Assembly (NCBI GenBank): GCA_035937795.1
Contig: DASZHO010000062.1
Location: 14,964-78,963 of the forward strand
DNA length: 64,000 nt
From: JAMQPK01 sp035937795
GTDB taxonomy: Bacteria > Acidobacteriota > Vicinamibacteria > Vicinamibacterales > JAMQPK01
Direction: 5' to 3'
Below are positions 36,024 to 44,443 of the stretch, piece after piece (position 1 is the first letter of the stretch; each line of letters opens with the position of its first letter). The notes under the pieces were generated by a model. That model saw only the letters and a list, made by a program, of their open reading frames with translations. It did not search any database and had not been told where the DNA came from. Made by a program: the position numbers and the translations under genes.

Positions 36024-39000
36024 TTACTGAAGCTTGCAGGTTATCCCGATGTAATCCCGCAAGTCCGGTGATACGCCTGCCCCGATTGTGAGGATGTCCG
36101 GCGCCGCACACGTCACGAATCCACCCAAATCCAGTCCCGCACCGCAGATATCGGGTGACAGCTGTCCGGCGTTGGTGGCGATCGGAATCGTAATCGTGTC
36201 ATTGGACGCTGAGTTCAGGACGTTGCCGTCACTCGTTGCCGACGTCGCACCGGAGCAGACCACGCCGATCTGACGGTTGAGGATCTGGACACTGTCGAAC
36301 ACGCTCTTGAACCCGGGCTTACCGCCGGGGCAGGTATTGAGGAACTGCATACCGAAGTTCAAGTTCAGGTCAAGGCACGCAGAGAAGACGTTGCAATCGA
36401 CCGCGTTGGATACGCCCGGCGTGAAGCAGCCAGGCACGGCCGCCAGCGCGCCGTCGACCTTGTGATTCCCGTCGCGGTCGATCACCAGCGCGACGGTGAA
36501 ATCGTTCAGGCGAAGCGCTGTCGGCACAAGGCTTCCTGGTGTTCCAGTGTTCGGGAACAGCATCCGGGGCGGCACGTCGCCCTTGGCGCAGAACAGTAAG
36601 GGCTCGCTTGCATGCAGGTTCAAGTCCGGCGTGATCAGGCAGGCGCCGATCTTGACGAGATCGCCTGTTGGCGAGATCGTGCTGCACGTATCGCCCAGCG
36701 CTCCGTGGCACACGCCCTGTTCCGTACTCGTGAGGAAACCGTTGCCGGTGAAGGTCAGGGTGTCGCAGTTGTCGGCTTTGATCGCGTGACAGTATCCACG
36801 CGCGGCAGCGGTCGCGAGACCAGGAGGGTTATCGACCGTCAGCGTATCGCAGTCGGCCGGCAGAAGGCTGCCCACGTTGGCGCCTGTGTCAAAACAGCCT
36901 TGGTCGTCGCCTGCCTTCAACTTGCCGGCCGCGGTCAGGCTGGCGAACATCATGTTGATGGCATCGTCCGAGAGACCGATGAGGGCGTCCTGGGCGCCCT
37001 GCGACTGCATGGCTGACATGGTGGGCACCGGCGCCGGCGTCAGGATGATGCCCGGCGTCTGCGCGACACCGGCGTCCACGACCGTCGTCGCAAACGTTCC
37101 TTTGAGTCCGGCCGTGATTCCGGCCGGGGAGATGTGTACCTCGGTTACGGCTCCGCTCACTTTCTGATCGAAGTTCGCCACGACCTGTTCGTCGACCTTG
37201 ATTTGTTTCAACTTGACCGGGTCCGGTTGACTGGCCCCGATCTGCGTCGAGAAGTCCTGCACCGTCGAGAAGTCGATGTGCGGGTTGATGTCGACAGCGC
37301 CAAACGTGAAAATCGTCACGACGACATTGCACAACACGCTCAAGCCGCAGAAATCGACGCCCACCGATCCATTCGAGGCGGCAGTCGCGCCTGCATTGAA
37401 ATTGGAGTTCGAGAACGTGTTCGTGAGCAGGTTGTTTTCCGTCACGTCGAACCCGAGGTTGATGCCTGTCACGTCGGCGAAGGCATCCCCCTCGACCTTG
37501 ACGCCCTCGACGCAGATGGTGTCGCCCCAGTCGCCGCCGGTACCATACGCGTGCACATCGACGTGGATGTCTGGCAGGCCGACGGTGACATGGAAGAAGC
37601 CGTCATGGAAGTCGGTGTTGCAAGCAAAGTTATTGCCGACGCTGACGTTCGTGATGCTCAACGTGACGTCGGGGTCGCTCGCGCACGGCACGCTCGGCTT
37701 GATGTGCTGCTGGCCGATGCTGTTGATGCCATCGGTGATCTTCTTTTTGAAAATCTGCGCGGGTGTCATGCCGTTGAACGGGCTCGTCGGATCGTCGAGC
37801 GGTTTGTTGCACAGGTTACTGAACAGCGTCTGTGTGCCGGCCGCCGAGAGCCCCACGATGAACGCATTCTGCAGATCGGTGGATGCCGGATCCATCGCGA
37901 TTTGAACCTGGTCCTGGACCAGCTGCTTCAGCTGGTCATTCACCGCAGCTTGGATGGCCGCGCTCTGAAACACTCTGGCGTTCGGGTCTATGCCGATGGG
38001 CGCGACGGCGCCGGTGGCAAAGATCAAGTTCTTGTACGTCCGGCTTCCGCCTATTTCCCTCGCGGATACGGCGAGCCGATTCGTGCCGGCGTCGAATGTG
38101 CCGAGCGGCGCATCGTGCGTCTGGAGGACATCGCGCACTAGGTCGGTTTGATCCAGCGTTGTGTTGATCGCCACCGTGTAGACATCGCCGGTGGTCGTGC
38201 CGTTGCCGGCCACGTGCGTCTCGCCGGCAACCGACAGCGTCTTCCCGTTGATGTTCACGTCGACAATCTGAGTACCGCTGCACACCTGGCCGGCCACGGG
38301 AGTCGGCACGATCGGTGTGATCTCCCCGGGCACCGGATCGGTGATCGAGATCGCAAATACGGACGAGGTGCCCTTGTCGGCGAGACGTTCAAAGCACCCT
38401 CTGCGATCGTCGTGCTCTTCCTCGTCCCCCCTCCCAAACCTCCCATCGTGGTGCTCTTCTTCGTCCTTCTCCCCGAACCTCCCGTCGTGGTGCTCTTCTT
38501 TGTCCAGGTCCAGCTCATGGGCACTGACGTTGAAGACGTGGCCTCCGCACGAGAGGTCCTGCAGGGTCACCCGGACCGTGTTCGACGACAGCGAACTGAT
38601 ATTCGACGCGATGTCGACAATCAAATTCGTATAGCTCAGCGGTTGCCCATTGATCGTCGCCGTACCGTTGCACGGTGACAGGGGGGTGCAACCGAGGTAA
38701 TTGGGAACGCTGGTCAGGAGGTCGCCGCCATCCACGTACAGATGGAGGGAGGACGGATTGGTGAGCGGAACAGCCGCGAGGACGTTCGTCGCGGTGCTCG
38801 AGGCGCTCACCACGGCGCCTTGCGGCTGGACCACCTCGACCCAAGGAATGGTTGAGCAGAACGCTTCTGCCCTCTGTCCTTGATCCTCGACCGTGACATG
38901 CAGGAGCGGAACCGGCGCGACGACGGTATATTCGTGTTCGCGTTGATTGTACGAAAATCGCCATTCATGCCGCGATAGCTCGCTGGCCAGGCGGGCCTCG

Positions 39001-39494
39001 TCGCCATTCTTGACCAGGAACGATTTCAGCAAGTTCCCCTTCGTATCCAGGCCCATCAGCTCCGCGGTGATCTTGGCGTTGGGTCCAGCGCCCAATACCT
39101 GGTACTTGATCAGGTGCTCTCTCTCGCTGCACTCCTCGCCTTCTTCGTGTTCGCGATGCTCGGGTGGCAGCGCGCACATCGCGACCAACGGGGCCGAGGG
39201 GGCCGAGGTGCCGGCAGCCGCTCCGACTGCGCCCACTGCGCCAAACATGGCGACTGGCGGGAGGGCCGTGACATCAGCACTGCACGACCCGCCGGGGTCC
39301 TTCGTAGCAGCCGCTCCAAGCTCGGTCGCAATCGATCGCACGTCAGCGGGCACAACCGCCGCCGACGCCCCCGACGCCGCGATGCGGATTCCGCTCGCCG
39401 CGACGATCGCCACGGCCGCAGCGGCCTGCACCATCGCTTGTGAGAAATGCGCCCAAGAAAGAGTTCGGCCCGCACGGAGAATGGGAACTCTCAT
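36024..39494 (-). CDS. Large exported protein of unknown function with acidic/His repeats
   Basis: A 1156-residue protein starting at ATG 39494 with AAGGAG seven bases upstream. The N-terminus has a basic start and a long Ala-rich hydrophobic segment (about residues 20-48), a signal peptide or anchor. A C-E-rich segment follows (HREHEEGEECSEREH), then domains rich in beta-strand patterns. An acidic/His tandem repeat lies near residues 330-365, and the C-terminal third is Cys-rich with spaced CDTL/CHAI/CSTI motifs. I recognise no enzyme family. Many paired Cys suggest disulfides formed outside the cytoplasm, interesting next to the divergent DsbA-like gene at 39915. It is convergent with nothing; the hairpin at 35974-36013 ends the unit. 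Confidence 0.8.
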   Translation of the reverse strand: MRVPILRAGRTLSWAHFSQAMVQAAAAVAIVAASGIRIAASGASAAVVPADVRSIATELGAAATKDPGGSCSADVTALPPVAMFGAVGAVGAAAGTSAPSAPLVAMCALPPEHREHEEGEECSEREHLIKYQVLGAGPNAKITAELMGLDTKGNLLKSFLVKNGDEARLASELSRHEWRFSYNQREHEYTVVAPVPLLHVTVEDQGQRAEAFCSTIPWVEVVQPQGAVVSASSTATNVLAAVPLTNPSSLHLYVDGGDLLTSVPNYLGCTPLSPCNGTATINGQPLSYTNLIVDIASNISSLSSNTVRVTLQDLSCGGHVFNVSAHELDLDKEEHHDGRFGEKDEEEHHDGRFGRGDEEEHDDRRGCFERLADKGTSSVFAISITDPVPGEITPIVPTPVAGQVCSGTQIVDVNINGKTLSVAGETHVAGNGTTTGDVYTVAINTTLDQTDLVRDVLQTHDAPLGTFDAGTNRLAVSAREIGGSRTYKNLIFATGAVAPIGIDPNARVFQSAAIQAAVNDQLKQLVQDQVQIAMDPASTDLQNAFIVGLSAAGTQTLFSNLCNKPLDDPTSPFNGMTPAQIFKKKITDGINSIGQQHIKPSVPCASDPDVTLSITNVSVGNNFACNTDFHDGFFHVTVGLPDIHVDVHAYGTGGDWGDTICVEGVKVEGDAFADVTGINLGFDVTENNLLTNTFSNSNFNAGATAASNGSVGVDFCGLSVLCNVVVTIFTFGAVDINPHIDFSTVQDFSTQIGASQPDPVKLKQIKVDEQVVANFDQKVSGAVTEVHISPAGITAGLKGTFATTVVDAGVAQTPGIILTPAPVPTMSAMQSQGAQDALIGLSDDAINMMFASLTAAGKLKAGDDQGCFDTGANVGSLLPADCDTLTVDNPPGLATAAARGYCHAIKADNCDTLTFTGNGFLTSTEQGVCHGALGDTCSTISPTGDLVKIGACLITPDLNLHASEPLLFCAKGDVPPRMLFPNTGTPGSLVPTALRLNDFTVALVIDRDGNHKVDGALAAVPGCFTPGVSNAVDCNVFSACLDLNLNFGMQFLNTCPGGKPGFKSVFDSVQILNRQIGVVCSGATSATSDGNVLNSASNDTITIPIATNAGQLSPDICGAGLDLGGFVTCAAPDILTIGAGVSPDLRDYIGITCKLQ
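38408..38505. repeat. 39-bp in-frame tandem repeat encoding acidic/His units
   Basis: Three imperfect copies, starting near 38408, 38447 and 38486, encode units of the form EEHHDGRFG plus a charged spacer. The last (N-terminal) unit is incomplete. A DEHHD-type cluster could bind divalent metals. Confidence 0.75.
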
Positions 39495-39616
39495 GACGAA
39501 TCTCCTTCGATTGGTTTGACGGTGCGCGCATGCGCCAGAAAAAACGCGTGTATCCTCCGATGCGCTAGCGCGAGTGTCAAGCGATAAACGACGACGGAAT
39601 CGATCCTCGAAAATCT

Positions 39617-39703
39617 TTTTGTGCAAACTTACGAAATTGTTTTGTGCTATTACAAAATCGTTTTGTACTATTCCGAACTTGCGTTTGTGCTATTACAAAA
39701 TTG
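39617..39703. repeat. Four tandem ~22-bp operator-like repeats
   Basis: Units begin at about 39617, 39640, 39661 and 39683 (spacing 23, 21, 22). The second is a perfect palindrome, TTTTGT-N6-ACAAAA at 39640-39657; the fourth matches it (TTTGT-N6-ACAAA, 39684-39699), and both have the same GCTATT spacer. The first and third keep the left arm only. Spacing of about two helical turns fits cooperative binding of a dimeric regulator. Confidence 0.65.
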
Positions 39704-39765
39704 TTTGTGAAATTCTTTGTGAAAGCCGATCGCGCCTTTCATGTTGAGATTCTGCGACGACACCG

Positions 39766-39791
39766 GGTCACGATAGCCGACTGTCGTGACC
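39766..39791. promoter_or_regulatory. Inverted repeat, operator candidate
   Basis: Perfect arms GGTCACGA and TCGTGACC flank a 10-bp spacer, 80 bp upstream of the candidate -10 box of the DsbA-like gene. This is a plausible second regulator site; the regulator is unknown. Confidence 0.45.
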
Positions 39792-39845
39792 GTTCTGCAG
39801 CGGCGGATGCAAGGCGATGTAAATTTTTTTCAAGCCGGAAAAATC

Positions 39846-39876
39846 TTGCGCGCGCTGAACGAGGCGCTGCTATTAT
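39846..39876 (+). promoter_or_regulatory. Promoter candidate for the DsbA-like gene
   Basis: TTGCGC at 39846-39851, then a 19-bp spacer and TATTAT at 39871-39876 with a TG element making an extended -10 (TGCTATTAT). Transcription would start near 39883, about 32 nt before the ATG at 39915, which has GGAGGAG at 39904-39910. Confidence 0.45.
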
Positions 39877-39914
39877 CGGCGTCGCACAACGCGGATCGTG
39901 TTTGGAGGAGAGCC

Positions 39915-40955
39915 ATGGCAGCGATGCGTCATTCATGTGTCACGGTGATCGCGCTCGTGTTCGCAGCAACTGCCGCACACGCCCAAGGTGCGGCCGACAG
40001 GGCGGCAGCGGTCAACGGCAAACCAATCATGGCCGCCGACGTCGACGCAAAGCTTGGGAACAATCTGGCGAAGCTTCAGGAGCAAATGTTCAGCCTGCGC
40101 CAGCAACAACTCGACGCGATGATCGATCAGAGACTCCTCGAGGACGAAGCGGCCAGGAGAGCCGTCACGATCGCCGCGCTGGTCCAGTCCGAGATCACGT
40201 CGCGCCTGACCCCGGTCACCGGGGAGGAGGTCGCCAAGTTCTACGACGAGAACAAATCGAAGCTGCAGGGCGATCTCAAGAGCCTCGAGGAACAGATCAA
40301 GAATTATCTGACCGCGCAGCGCGCTCAGACGCGGCAGCAGGAGTTCCTGAAGTCGCTCCGGGCGTCGGCCAAGATCGAGGTGTTCCTGACGCCGCCTCCA
40401 ACGTTCCGATCGGAGGTGGCGACATCCGGTGCACCTGTCCGCGGTGCCGGCAACGCGCCCGTCACGATCGTGGAATTCTCGGACTTCCACTGTCCCTTCT
40501 GTCGCAAGGTCCAGCCCGTGCTCGACGAGCTGCGCGCGAAGTACGGAGACAAGGTCAAGCTCGTGTACCGCGACTTTCCCCTCGACAGCCTGCATTCCCA
40601 GGCACGAGCGGCGGCAGAGGCGGCCCACTGCGCCATCGAGCAAGGGAAATTCTGGGAATTTCACGACAAGTTGTTCAAGAACGATCCCGACGCGTCGCCG
40701 GCCACGCTGGACCGGTTGGCGCGAGAAGCCGGAATGGATGTCGGCGCTTTCGAAGCGTGCCGCTCGGCGGGCAAGTACAAGACCTCAGTCCAGGCGAGCG
40801 TTCAAGAGGGCTCGAAGCTCGGGATTACGGGTACGCCGACGTTTTTCATCAACGGCAGAACGGTCGTCGGCGCTCAGCCACTCGACGCGTTTACCCGGGT
40901 GATCGATGAAGAGCTGGCGACAGCCGAACCGCGTCAGTCGGCCGGAAACCGCTGA
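39915..40955 (+). CDS. Exported SurA-N-like/DsbA-like thioredoxin-fold protein
   Basis: A 346-residue protein with a signal peptide ending AHA near residue 22. A helical SurA/peptidyl-prolyl-isomerase N-terminal-type region spans about 24-150 (VNGKPIMAADVDAKL, MIDQRLLEDEA). A DsbA/DSBA-like thioredoxin domain follows, with catalytic CPFC (Cys 193 and Cys 196) and the cis-Pro region GTPTFFING. It should act in the periplasm as thiol oxidase or isomerase, possibly holding clients with the N-terminal region. GGAGGAG five bases before the ATG fixes the start. It is 17 bp upstream of the phosphodiesterase-family gene and divergent from the Cys-rich exported protein, a possible client. Confidence 0.9.
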   Translation: MAAMRHSCVTVIALVFAATAAHAQGAADRAAAVNGKPIMAADVDAKLGNNLAKLQEQMFSLRQQQLDAMIDQRLLEDEAARRAVTIAALVQSEITSRLTPVTGEEVAKFYDENKSKLQGDLKSLEEQIKNYLTAQRAQTRQQEFLKSLRASAKIEVFLTPPPTFRSEVATSGAPVRGAGNAPVTIVEFSDFHCPFCRKVQPVLDELRAKYGDKVKLVYRDFPLDSLHSQARAAAEAAHCAIEQGKFWEFHDKLFKNDPDASPATLDRLAREAGMDVGAFEACRSAGKYKTSVQASVQEGSKLGITGTPTFFINGRTVVGAQPLDAFTRVIDEELATAEPRQSAGNR

Positions 40956-40972
40956 GACAGTCGACGTTGCGC

Positions 40973-42352
40973 ATGCGAACCATACTGATTGGCCTTGACT
41001 GCGCCGCTCCGGAGATTCTGTTCGGCGAGAGCCGGCTGACCAACCTGCGCCAGCTGATGTCGAGTGGATGCTACGGCCGCCTCGAAAGCGTGGTCCCGCC
41101 AATCACCGTTCCGGCCTGGATGTGCATGGCCACCAGCCAGGATCCCGGCTCGCTCGGCGTGTACGGGTTTCGGAACCGTACGAGCTACTCATACGACGAA
41201 CTCGGTGTTGTGACCTCGCAATCGATTACCGCCCCGGCGGTCTGGGATTATTTTGGGGAGAACGGCCAGGTGGTTGTGGTCGGCGTGCCCCCCGGATATC
41301 CGCCGCGGAAGGTGAACGGCGTCAGCATCGGGTGCTTTCTGACGCCGGATCCGGTGCGCTCCGAGTTCACGCATCCGGTAGATCTGAAGCGGACACTCTG
41401 CCAACTCGTCGGGGACTACCCGGTCGACGTCAGCGGATTCCGGACCGGCGACAAGGTGTGGCTGAAAGATCAGATCTACGAGATGACGCGAAAGCACTTC
41501 CAGGTGATCCGGTATCTCATGGAGCGCGTCGATTGGCACTACTTCCAGTTCGTCGAAATCGGCCTCGATCGCATCCAGCACGGATTCTGGAAATTTCACG
41601 ACCGCGAGCATCGGCAGTACGTGCCGGGTAACGCGTTCGAGAGCGTCGTGCGCGATTACTATGCGTACCTCGACGAAGAGATCGGCACAATTCTGAGGCT
41701 GATCGACGACCAGGACACGGTGCTCGTGGTTTCGGATCACGGCGCGCAGCGGCTGGACGGGGGATTCTGCGTCAACGAATTCCTCCATCGCCAGGGCCTG
41801 CTCGCACTGAAGGAGCGTCCCGATCGGCCGGGGCCACTCAAGCCGTCGCAGATCGACTGGAGCCGGACGCAGGTGTGGAGCGAGGGCGGCTACTACGCGC
41901 GCGTATTCCTGAACGTCGAAGGCCGGGAGCCCGCAGGCATCGTGCCTCAGCGCTGGTACGAAGGGCTGCTCGAGGATGTGCGCGCGCGGCTGGAGGCGCT
42001 ACCCGACGACCGGGGCGTCCCGATGCGCACTCGGGTCTTTCGGCCGCGGGACATCTATCGCCGGCAGAGCCGCATCCCGCCCGATCTGATCGCGCATTTC
42101 GGCCAATTGCACTGGCGGTCGATCGGAGGCGTCGGATACAACGAGCTCTACGTGCAGGAGAACGACACCGGACCCGACGATTGCAATCACGCTCAGTTCG
42201 GCGCGTTCATTCTGAGCGGCCCGCGCCTCGCGATCCGGGGGGAGGTTGAAGGCATGCACCTCCTGGATGTCGGACCTACGCTGCTCGACATGGCCGGCGG
42301 TACGATCCCCGGGTCGATGCAGGGCCGGTCGCTCCTGCGACGGGACTCGTAA
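40973..42352 (+). CDS. Alkaline-phosphatase-superfamily phosphodiesterase-like protein
   Basis: A 459-residue cytoplasmic protein homologous in layout to the one at 20444-22045: LIGLDCAAPE at the N-terminus, VVSDHGAQ in the middle, DCNHAQFG near the end. Where that protein has PPAWTSL, this one reads VPAWMCMATSQ, so the usual nucleophile Thr is Met with Cys next to it. The family may use another residue or be a non-hydrolytic relative. ATG 40973 was preferred over TTG 40967. It probably forms an operon with the DsbA-like gene. A function linked to the neighbouring lipid cluster is inference. Confidence 0.85.
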   Translation: MRTILIGLDCAAPEILFGESRLTNLRQLMSSGCYGRLESVVPPITVPAWMCMATSQDPGSLGVYGFRNRTSYSYDELGVVTSQSITAPAVWDYFGENGQVVVVGVPPGYPPRKVNGVSIGCFLTPDPVRSEFTHPVDLKRTLCQLVGDYPVDVSGFRTGDKVWLKDQIYEMTRKHFQVIRYLMERVDWHYFQFVEIGLDRIQHGFWKFHDREHRQYVPGNAFESVVRDYYAYLDEEIGTILRLIDDQDTVLVVSDHGAQRLDGGFCVNEFLHRQGLLALKERPDRPGPLKPSQIDWSRTQVWSEGGYYARVFLNVEGREPAGIVPQRWYEGLLEDVRARLEALPDDRGVPMRTRVFRPRDIYRRQSRIPPDLIAHFGQLHWRSIGGVGYNELYVQENDTGPDDCNHAQFGAFILSGPRLAIRGEVEGMHLLDVGPTLLDMAGGTIPGSMQGRSLLRRDS

Positions 42353-42478
42353 CCGGCTGCGTTGCCGCTCAAGGGGGCGGTCCGGCGAGTACCGAGGGGC
42401 ACGGCGCCGATGTTTTGCGGTGCCGCGACAATCACGTGCAGCATCATGAGCAGACGCGTGTTCATGGGTTGGATCCGC

Positions 42479-42883
42479 TCATTCGCAGCGAATCCGCACC
42501 TGCGCGTCCCCGTCGACATCCACGGTGAGCTCACCGATGTCCTTGATCATCGCTTCGAGGTCCGTGTACGTCACCTTCGACAGGTCGAGCTCGTTACCAT
42601 TGGCGAGCTGGATCTTCTTCTTGGCAAGCATGCCGGGGAACAACGAGCCGAGCCGCAGCCCGCCGCGAACGACGGTCATCGGCACGCGGATGTTCACGGC
42701 CTCGGCCTTCTTGCCCTCGCCGGCAGGCTTATTGACGAGAATGCGGAAATACCTCGGCTCCACCTTCTTCTCGTCCGCACTCTGATTTGGCGCGGTGAGG
42801 GCCTGAAGCAGTTGCTCTGCCTCCTGCACACTGACCTTGCCGTTCGACAACATCTCGAGCACCTTCCGTGTCTCTTCACTCAT
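42479..42883 (-). CDS. SHOCT-like domain protein (YvlB-type)
   Basis: A 134-residue cytoplasmic protein whose N-terminal 30 residues (VLEMLSNGKVSVQEAEQLLQAL) match the short helical SHOCT-like/YvlB_N motif. The rest is beta-rich, with VRIRCE at the end. Its ATG overlaps the stop of the DUF2089 gene by 4 bp. Such pairs are common in Gram-positive and acidobacterial genomes and are thought to be envelope-stress or regulatory adaptors; the role here is unknown. It is convergent with the phosphodiesterase-like gene across a 126-bp gap that holds a weak hairpin but no clear terminator. Confidence 0.8.
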   Translation of the reverse strand: MSEETRKVLEMLSNGKVSVQEAEQLLQALTAPNQSADEKKVEPRYFRILVNKPAGEGKKAEAVNIRVPMTVVRGGLRLGSLFPGMLAKKKIQLANGNELDLSKVTYTDLEAMIKDIGELTVDVDGDAQVRIRCE

Positions 42884-43287
42884 GGCGTCTCCTCACTTTT
42901 CTTTGAGTCTTTGAGCCGTTCGAGCGCCTGCGCCATCGTCAGCTCTCCCCGCGAAAGCCGATCGAGTACCTCGCTGCGCGTCTGCGGCGGCGCATCGGTT
43001 TCCGATCCCTGTTCGATCTCGACAAACGACAACTGGTTGCCGATCCTGTTCAGCCGGTTCTTGATCGTGGGATAGCTGACGCCGAAATACTTCTCCATCT
43101 GTTTGATGGATCCGTGGCAGCGCAAGAACGCCGCGACGAAGACCTGGTCTTCGGCCGTCAGTTGCGCCAGCGGCGGCAGCGTAAACGGTCCCTCGATCGC
43201 CACGCCGGTTTCGATGAGGCGGACACGTTCGACTTCGATGGGGGCTTGCCCGACGAGCCTGGTGAGTTCTTGCCAATCATGTCCCAT
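42880..43287 (-). CDS. DUF2089-family DNA-binding-like protein without zinc ribbon
   Basis: A 135-residue protein carrying the DUF2089 core (FTLPPLAQLTAEDQVFVAAFLRC and a helix-turn-helix-like VSYPTIKNRLNRI) and a C-terminal SHOCT-like helix (VLDRLSRGELTMAQALERL). Typical members begin with a two-CxxC zinc ribbon; here that part is replaced by HDWQELTRLVGQAP without the Cys. ATG 43287 is preferred to TTG 43305 because the promoter -10 box overlaps the latter. It probably regulates itself and the SHOCT-like partner. Confidence 0.8.
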   Translation of the reverse strand: MGHDWQELTRLVGQAPIEVERVRLIETGVAIEGPFTLPPLAQLTAEDQVFVAAFLRCHGSIKQMEKYFGVSYPTIKNRLNRIGNQLSFVEIEQGSETDAPPQTRSEVLDRLSRGELTMAQALERLKDSKKSEETP

Positions 43288-43303
43288 AACAAAATATGGA
43301 GAC

Positions 43304-43332
43304 AAGATAGGCCATTCTATTAATTATTTCAA
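43304..43332 (-). promoter_or_regulatory. Sigma-70-type promoter for the DUF2089/SHOCT-like pair
   Basis: On the minus strand TTGAAA (43332-43327), a 17-bp spacer and TATCTT (43309-43304) lie in a markedly AT-rich stretch (43306-43380). The predicted start, about 43297, leaves only about 10 nt before ATG 43287, so the transcript would be nearly leaderless. Confidence 0.5.
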
Positions 43333-43433
43333 GTGGACTCTTGATTTTATTAATCAATTCAGCCAAGTGCGGCGTGCTCAATATTTTACGGCTCTCCTCG
43401 GTTGCACAATGTGCACAGCGTCAATAGCGACGG

Positions 43434-44384
43434 CTAGCGTCCGAGCCGCAGCGAGTCGCCAAAGGGAAGCGTGCGGAAACGCGAACGCGGGATATTTCGC
43501 GCGCGACACGCCTCCTCGAGTGCACGGAGCGGTTCGTCGATGCCTTCGGTTGTCAGATGGAACGTGCCGAAATGCATGCCGACGCTCTCGGACGCCCCGA
43601 GATCCAGGTGCGCCTGCACCGCCTCCGCTGGATTCATATGAACGGGCTGCATGAACCAGCGCGGCTCGTACGCGCCGATGGGCAGCAGCGCCAGATCGAC
43701 CGGATCGAACCGCCGCCCGATATCGCGGAAGAAGGGGGCATATGCGGTGTCGCCGGCGAAAAAGATGCGCGCGCCTCCGGCCACGAGCATGAATCCCCCC
43801 CACAGCGCGCGGTTTCGATCGAACGGACTCCGCGCCGAGAAATGCTGCGCCGGCGTCAGTGTGACCGGCAGCGCGGAGGTCCTCGCCTGTTGCCACCAAT
43901 CGAGTTCCTCCACACGACGGATGCCAGATGAGCGGACCAGCGCCCCGTTGCCGAACGGTGTGATGACGACAGGATCGAAACGTCGCGCGAGCGCGCGGAG
44001 CGTGCGCAGATCGCAATGGTCGTAATGGTTGTGACTCAGTAGCACGACCGAGATGGACGGCAGGTCGTCGAACTTCACAGCCGGCTGCCGGACCCGCCGA
44101 GGTCCGAGCACGTTCAGCGGACCGGCGCGCTGAGAGTACATGGGGTCGGTCAAGACATTCCCCGCCGCCGTCTGAATCAGAAACGTCGCGTGACCGATGA
44201 ATGTGGCGACCGCGGCGGCGCCGTCCAGATCCGGCGGCCGCCGCGGCGGCTCGTCGATGCGCGCCGGCCAGGGCGTTCGCGGCTCGAGGAGCATCCGCGG
44301 CACAGCCGAGAATGGCTGCCCGGCAGTGCCCGCCGGATTGACGAATCGCCTTCCGTCATAGTGATCGCTCGTCTCAAACGTCAT
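43434..44384 (-). CDS. MBL-fold metallohydrolase, NAPE-PLD-like
   Basis: A 316-residue cytoplasmic metallo-beta-lactamase-fold enzyme. The metal motif SHNHYDHCD is near residue 115, with FFAGDTAYAP and a late His in GMHFGTF. The N-terminal YDGRRFVNP segment is like N-acyl-phosphatidylethanolamine phospholipase D and RomA/UlaG-like proteins. A phosphodiesterase action on a phospholipid or N-acyl lipid is plausible from family, not proven. It lies 59 bp after the small NHLP-like gene and may end that operon. Confidence 0.85.
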   Translation of the reverse strand: MTFETSDHYDGRRFVNPAGTAGQPFSAVPRMLLEPRTPWPARIDEPPRRPPDLDGAAAVATFIGHATFLIQTAAGNVLTDPMYSQRAGPLNVLGPRRVRQPAVKFDDLPSISVVLLSHNHYDHCDLRTLRALARRFDPVVITPFGNGALVRSSGIRRVEELDWWQQARTSALPVTLTPAQHFSARSPFDRNRALWGGFMLVAGGARIFFAGDTAYAPFFRDIGRRFDPVDLALLPIGAYEPRWFMQPVHMNPAEAVQAHLDLGASESVGMHFGTFHLTTEGIDEPLRALEEACRARNIPRSRFRTLPFGDSLRLGR

Positions 44385-44443
44385 CCGGTGGTGATGTTAG
44401 TCAGGAGGCGGGCAAAACTCATCACGTGAATCACGCGATAACC

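Larger units (their letters stand above)
39495..39914. promoter_or_regulatory. 420-bp divergent intergenic control region
   Basis: This AT-richer gap separates the 1156-residue protein gene (minus) from the DsbA-like gene (plus). It holds tandem ~22-bp palindromic repeats (39617-39703), an 8-bp-arm inverted repeat (39766-39791) and an extended -10 promoter candidate for the plus-strand gene (39846-39876). No further gene is supported in it; an open frame from 39644 or 39786 is only an upstream extension of other frames. Confidence 0.6.

Noticed and set aside
42401..42424. Hairpin between the convergent genes at 42352 and 42479 as a bidirectional terminator.
   Set aside because: Stem has a mismatch, and no T-tract is seen on either side.
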